Below, piece by piece: positions 61,439 to 64,000 of a stretch of DNA of 64,000 nt; positions within the stretch are counted from its first letter, which is position 1; each line of letters opens with the position of its first letter. Position numbers and translations under genes: made by a program. This DNA is from Bifidobacterium vespertilionis (GTDB taxonomy: Bacteria > Actinomycetota > Actinomycetes > Actinomycetales > Bifidobacteriaceae), in the NCBI RefSeq assembly GCF_008698145.1, contig NZ_RZNZ01000005.1, positions 124,001 to 188,000 on the forward strand, written 5' to 3'. The notes below the pieces were generated by a model. It did not search any database, had not been told where the DNA came from, and saw only the letters and a program-made list of their open reading frames with translations.

Positions 61439-62144
61439 ATGACAAACTGGGACGCGGGCACGGACGAACGGGCGGGAAACGGGGAGTACTGGTGCTTCCT
61501 CGACGAGACCGGAACGCCCGACTACGACCCCGACAGCACGCCGTACTTCGCGTTCGACAGCGCCGTGTTCGAAGGGGACCACGGCGACGAGTACATGAGG
61601 GTGCTGCGGGCCCGCGCCGCGCGCGACGGCGTGCGCAGCGGCTTCCACGCCTCGCACGACAGCCGCGACACCAAGCAGTGCTTCTTCGAGTGCATCGCCG
61701 GGATGAACGTGCGCTTCTACGCCACCTTCATGGACAAACGCCGCGCGCGGCCCGGCGAGGGGGAACGGAGCGGCCTGCAGTTGTACAAGCGGACCCTGCT
61801 GTGCCTGCCACACCGTCGACCTGGTGCGCGAGCTGTGGGACGGGACGAGCGCCATCACGGTGCATCTTGTGGTCGCGAAGATCAATCTGAGCAGCCGCGA
61901 GAAGGCCGTCAGGGACGCGGTGCGCGACGTGTGCGCCCAATTCGACGGCGGCCTGGTGCGCGTGAGGCCCCACATCTGGGACTCGGAGTCGAACGCGGGG
62001 CTGCAGGTCGTGGACTACGGTCTGTGGGCCATCCAGCGGCATGTGCTGTCCGGCGGCATGAGGAGCGGCCATTTCAACCGGTTCGTCGAGCCCAAGCTCG
62101 GCGCGCCGGTCTGGTTCCCGTGGGGACGCGGCGGGAAAAAGTAG
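61439..62144 (+). pseudogene. Frameshifted DUF3800-domain gene
   Basis: First frame from ATG 61439: Y-W-C-F-L-D-E-T-G-T-P-D-Y, H-A-S-H-D-S-R-D-T-K-Q to about 61811. The family sequence then continues in another frame as H-T-V-D-L-V-R-E-L-W-D, V-A-K-I-N-L-S-S-R-E-K and D-S-E-S-N-A-G-L-Q-V-V-D-Y to TAG at 62144. One extra base near 61811 explains the break. DUF3800 proteins have RNase H-like acidic residues (D-E ... D-x-x) and are common in mobile and defence regions. A sequencing error is the alternative. Confidence 0.82.
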
Positions 62145-62383
62145 AAACCGGCTATCCCGCTGGGGAAGAACACCCGTGGTATTCTTGTCGCCGATCTGTA
62201 GCTTCAGTGTAGTCCCCGACCGGGACCGTGCCTCGCTTCCGTCCCCATAGGGGTTTGTCGGCCGCGATGCCATCGTGGGGCGTCTGCGCGGGTCTTCGGC
62301 CGGCCGGGCTGGACGCGATTCCCCTCTTCCGTTCCCGCCATGTGCCGGTCCCGTGCCGTCACGGTCGTTTCCCGCGGTTGTTT

Positions 62384-62437
62384 TCTGCCTTTGGAGGAAC
62401 GGATCCCACGACACCCTTTCTTCTAGGGACAGGAGAC
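62384..62437. repeat. Hairpin element (copy 7)
   Basis: Right arm ctttcttctagggacaggag plus ac is intact; the left arm is degenerate (ctgcctttggaggaacg). Between the DUF3800 gene and the 3' end of the Abi gene. 62438-62566 is A-rich and shows no gene; 62145-62383 also none. Confidence 0.8.
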
Positions 62438-62566
62438 CGTGGCGGAACAGGAAAGGAACGCCGATCGTAAGATCCAAGGAAGAAATCATAAGAATCGATA
62501 AGATCAACGATAAGAAGACAAAAAGGGCGACGCAAAGTCCTGATAGCCCGAGGAGTAAGCGAGGGG

Positions 62567-62626
62567 CCGCCGACCATGCGAGGCCAACGATCGCTTATTC
62601 GATGGGCGGCTTCGCATGGTCGGCGG
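62567..62626 (-). terminator. 15-bp inverted repeat after the Abi gene
   Basis: ccgccgaccatgcga (62567-62581) and exact complement (62612-62626) with a 30-base loop, 56 bases beyond the minus-strand Abi stop. Possible terminator without a clear T run. Confidence 0.5.
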
Positions 62627-62681
62627 GACCCGGCACGCGCCCGGATCCGGAACGGCCGGCCATAGGGCGACCCGGGCGGGG

Positions 62682-63647
62682 TCACTCCCAGTGCAGCGGA
62701 TGCCTGACGCCTTGCGCGTAATCGCGGTTGCGGGACAGGAACCCGCGAATCTCGCTGGAATACGAATCGTCCGCGTTGATCGCGTCCGCAAGGTAGAACA
62801 GCGCGATCAGCGCCTGCGCCACGGAACGCTGCTCGTATCCGAAGTCCGGGTAGCGGCGGCGCATGGCGCGGGTGACGGGCGGGACGATGACCATCTCGCG
62901 GTGCCACAGCCGGCTGTGGTGCGAGCACAGATTGCGCAGGTAGACCATGGCGTGGATGATCTCGGACGAGGCGCGCAGGTTGGCGTGTACGTCGAGCGAA
63001 TGGAACAACTCCCTGAGCGCGGCCGTGTCCCGGTGCAGGCCGAGCATGCGCGAGACGGTGTCGAACGGCATGGTCTCCACCGCCGCCCATATCGGCACCG
63101 GCTCGCCCGTCCTGCGGTAGTGCCGGATGCACACCTCGCTCGACATGCCCATCCATTTGGCGATGTTCGCGACCAGCGACAAGCGCAGTTCGACGCCCCT
63201 GCGGTTCACGGCCGGCTCGTACGAGTCGACGCCCGCGTACGAGTACGCGCCGCCGTTGCGGGCGACGAGATACGCGAAGCGCGAGCGCACCGTCAGCTCG
63301 ACGAGGGCGGTGCCCCGCAGGATCATGGAGCGCAGCTCGCGGTCCAGCCGGTACGGTTCGAGGAAGTCCGCGGCGGATACGCCGGGCCTGAAATCGTTGT
63401 CCCCGCGCGCCGGATCGTTCTGGAACGCGCGGAAATAGCCGGACAGCCGGTAGTAGTTGGCGTCGAACAGGATGCGCTTCATCCCGTCGCGGTCGGACAC
63501 CGCCAGCCCACGCGACTCCATGAGGTCGACCGTCTCGTCCAGGCTTTTCGCGGGTTTCAGCGCACTACCTCCGGATATGAAAAGAGCCCTCCGGGTTGCG
63601 CACTGTGAGGAGGCGTGGAAGGCTGCTGTTGGCTGTGACGCTAGCAT
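62682..63647 (-). CDS. Abi-family (AbiD/F, Abi_2) protein with HEPN-type motif
   Basis: 321 aa if started at ATG 63647, the only canonical in-frame start ahead of the domain. The Abi_2 domain begins at A-L-K-P-A-K-S-L-D-E-T-V-D-L-M-E-S-R-G-L and contains N-Y-Y-R-L-S-G-Y-F-R-A-F, the family hallmark; Y-L-R-N-L-C-S-H-H-S-R-L-W near residue 235 carries the R-N-x3-H HEPN motif followed by S-R-L-W. A good Shine-Dalgarno sequence, ggaggt (63572-63567), is placed 6 bases ahead of an in-frame CTG (63560), so the real start could be that CTG. Lies between hairpin elements 7 and 8. Abortive infection role by family. Confidence 0.88.
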   Translation of the reverse strand: MLASQPTAAFHASSQCATRRALFISGGSALKPAKSLDETVDLMESRGLAVSDRDGMKRILFDANYYRLSGYFRAFQNDPARGDNDFRPGVSAADFLEPYRLDRELRSMILRGTALVELTVRSRFAYLVARNGGAYSYAGVDSYEPAVNRRGVELRLSLVANIAKWMGMSSEVCIRHYRRTGEPVPIWAAVETMPFDTVSRMLGLHRDTAALRELFHSLDVHANLRASSEIIHAMVYLRNLCSHHSRLWHREMVIVPPVTRAMRRRYPDFGYEQRSVAQALIALFYLADAINADDSYSSEIRGFLSRNRDYAQGVRHPLHWE

Positions 63648-63737
63648 CCGGCCCCGACCATGAGCGCGCCTGCCCGTCCGGCGGCGCGCGGAACGCTCGC
63701 GGGAGCCGTCCCCTCCGCGGACGCGGCATCCCCTGCT

Positions 63738-63794
63738 GTCTCCTGTCCCTAGAAGAACGAGTCCCGTAACACCTTTCTTCTAGGGACAGGAGAC
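63738..63794. repeat. Hairpin element (copy 8)
   Basis: Perfect 20-bp arms gtctcctgtccctagaagaa (63738-63757) and complement (63775-63794), loop cgagtcccgtaacacct. Whole core is the reverse complement of copy 6. Lies between divergent Abi and AlbA_2 genes. Confidence 0.93.
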
Positions 63795-63819
63795 CAGGCG
63801 CGTGTCCGTTGTCATGCAG

Positions 63820-63885
63820 ATCCCGCAATCATCGTCCCACTGAGGGATTGTTGTGGGATTGTTGGTTTATTGCGGGATTGCGTGG
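63820..63885. promoter_or_regulatory. gggattg repeats and inverted repeat before the last gene
   Basis: atcccgcaat near 63821 is inverted as attgcgggat near 63869, and gggattg occurs three times in between and after. Operator-like array in the promoter of the gene starting at 63917. Confidence 0.5.
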
Positions 63886-63916
63886 CGACGACGCCGATCC
63901 GGGGAAGGGGGATGCC

Positions 63917-64000
63917 GTGGAGTTGGAAGGCGTGCAGGACATCGAGCGGCTGATCGGAGAACGCGTGGTGGAAGCCAAGAGGGCCCGCGGCGGTCCGCTC
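63917..64000 (+). CDS. AlbA_2-type ATP-binding protein, 5' end only
   Basis: GTG 63917 is preceded by GGGGAAGGGGG; the ATG at 63912 is in a frame that soon stops. The 28 visible codons read E-G-V-Q-D-I-E-R-L-I-G-E-R-V-V-E-A-K-R-A-R-G-G-P-L, which fits the start of Schlafen-AlbA_2 regulators (…E-x-K-x-A-x-G-G-x-P). Continues beyond the window, so the call is tentative. It is the next unit after hairpin element 8. Confidence 0.55.
   Translation, partial: MELEGVQDIERLIGERVVEAKRARGGPL

Noticed and set aside
61439..62144. Programmed frameshift in the DUF3800 gene
   Set aside because: No slippery heptamer or downstream pseudoknot-like signal at the shift; a simple one-base lesion explains it better.
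62684..63608. Plus-strand frame over the last Abi gene
   Set aside because: Shadow of the minus-strand Abi_2 gene, which has clear family motifs.
58121..63794. Class 1-type integron or CRISPR array
   Set aside because: Hairpins are kilobases apart, not regularly spaced; no cas genes, no integron integrase and no GTTRRRY-type core were seen.

Overview
The window is high-GC actinobacterial DNA. The combination of a sortase-C pilus operon, GH25/LGFP lysozyme, DUF5648 surface proteins, an IS30 element and very many dispersed 'catcctgagc...gaaggatcctt' palindromes points to Bifidobacterium; this is inferred from gene content and repeat style, not from a search.

Layout. (1) 1-11.5 kb: sortase-dependent pilus operon on the + strand: a giant LPNTG tip adhesin whose 5' end is outside the window, an LPETG shaft pilin, a minor pilin with an unusual LGKTG signal, and a class C sortase. 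(2) 11.7-17.2 kb: a compact minus-strand integrative element with a tyrosine recombinase, a 275-aa unknown, a 59-aa excisionase-like HTH protein, a 210-aa unknown, a DUF3631-type ATPase and a coiled-coil protein, next to the 3' end of tRNA-Ser(GGA) at 17.4 kb. (3) 17.8-38.1 kb: cell-surface polysaccharide region: three large multi-spanning GT-C-like membrane proteins, a Wzt-type ABC ATPase with no permease in the window, a secreted GH25 lysozyme, a UDP-galactopyranose-mutase-like flavoenzyme, a GT2 polyprenol-phosphate transferase, a self-regulated-looking Fic protein and a 1,056-aa GT2/DUF4422/GT8 glycosyltransferase. Long dispersed palindromes fill the gaps. (4) 38.8-41.1 kb: decayed accessory DNA: a frameshifted CopG-like antitoxin, a KilA-N protein, a gene remnant and an orphan HTH antitoxin-like gene. 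(5) 41.9-54.2 kb: secreted InlB-repeat/DUF5648 proteins. Three share a 101-bp identical leader plus signal-peptide sequence, two share a 380-bp identical 3' end, and an Abi (HEPN) gene lies between two head-to-head copies of the leader. (6) 54.2-55.4 kb: IS30-family element. (7) 55.4-64 kb: defence-type island: RloA/RloB (AbiL-like) pair, two Schlafen-AlbA_2 proteins (one cut by the window end), two HEPN-motif Abi proteins and a frameshifted DUF3800 gene.

The most striking structure is a family of about 55-bp hairpins with near-perfect arms (gtctcctgtccctagaagaa and its complement). In 58-64 kb every gap between neighbouring genes holds exactly one copy, so each gene is a single-gene cassette between two hairpins. 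The same arm, as a half-element, forms the 5' leader and ribosome-binding site of the three surface-protein genes. This links the surface-protein cassettes and the defence cassettes into one modular locus and is the best candidate for an undescribed rearrangement system. No recombinase for it is visible in the window.
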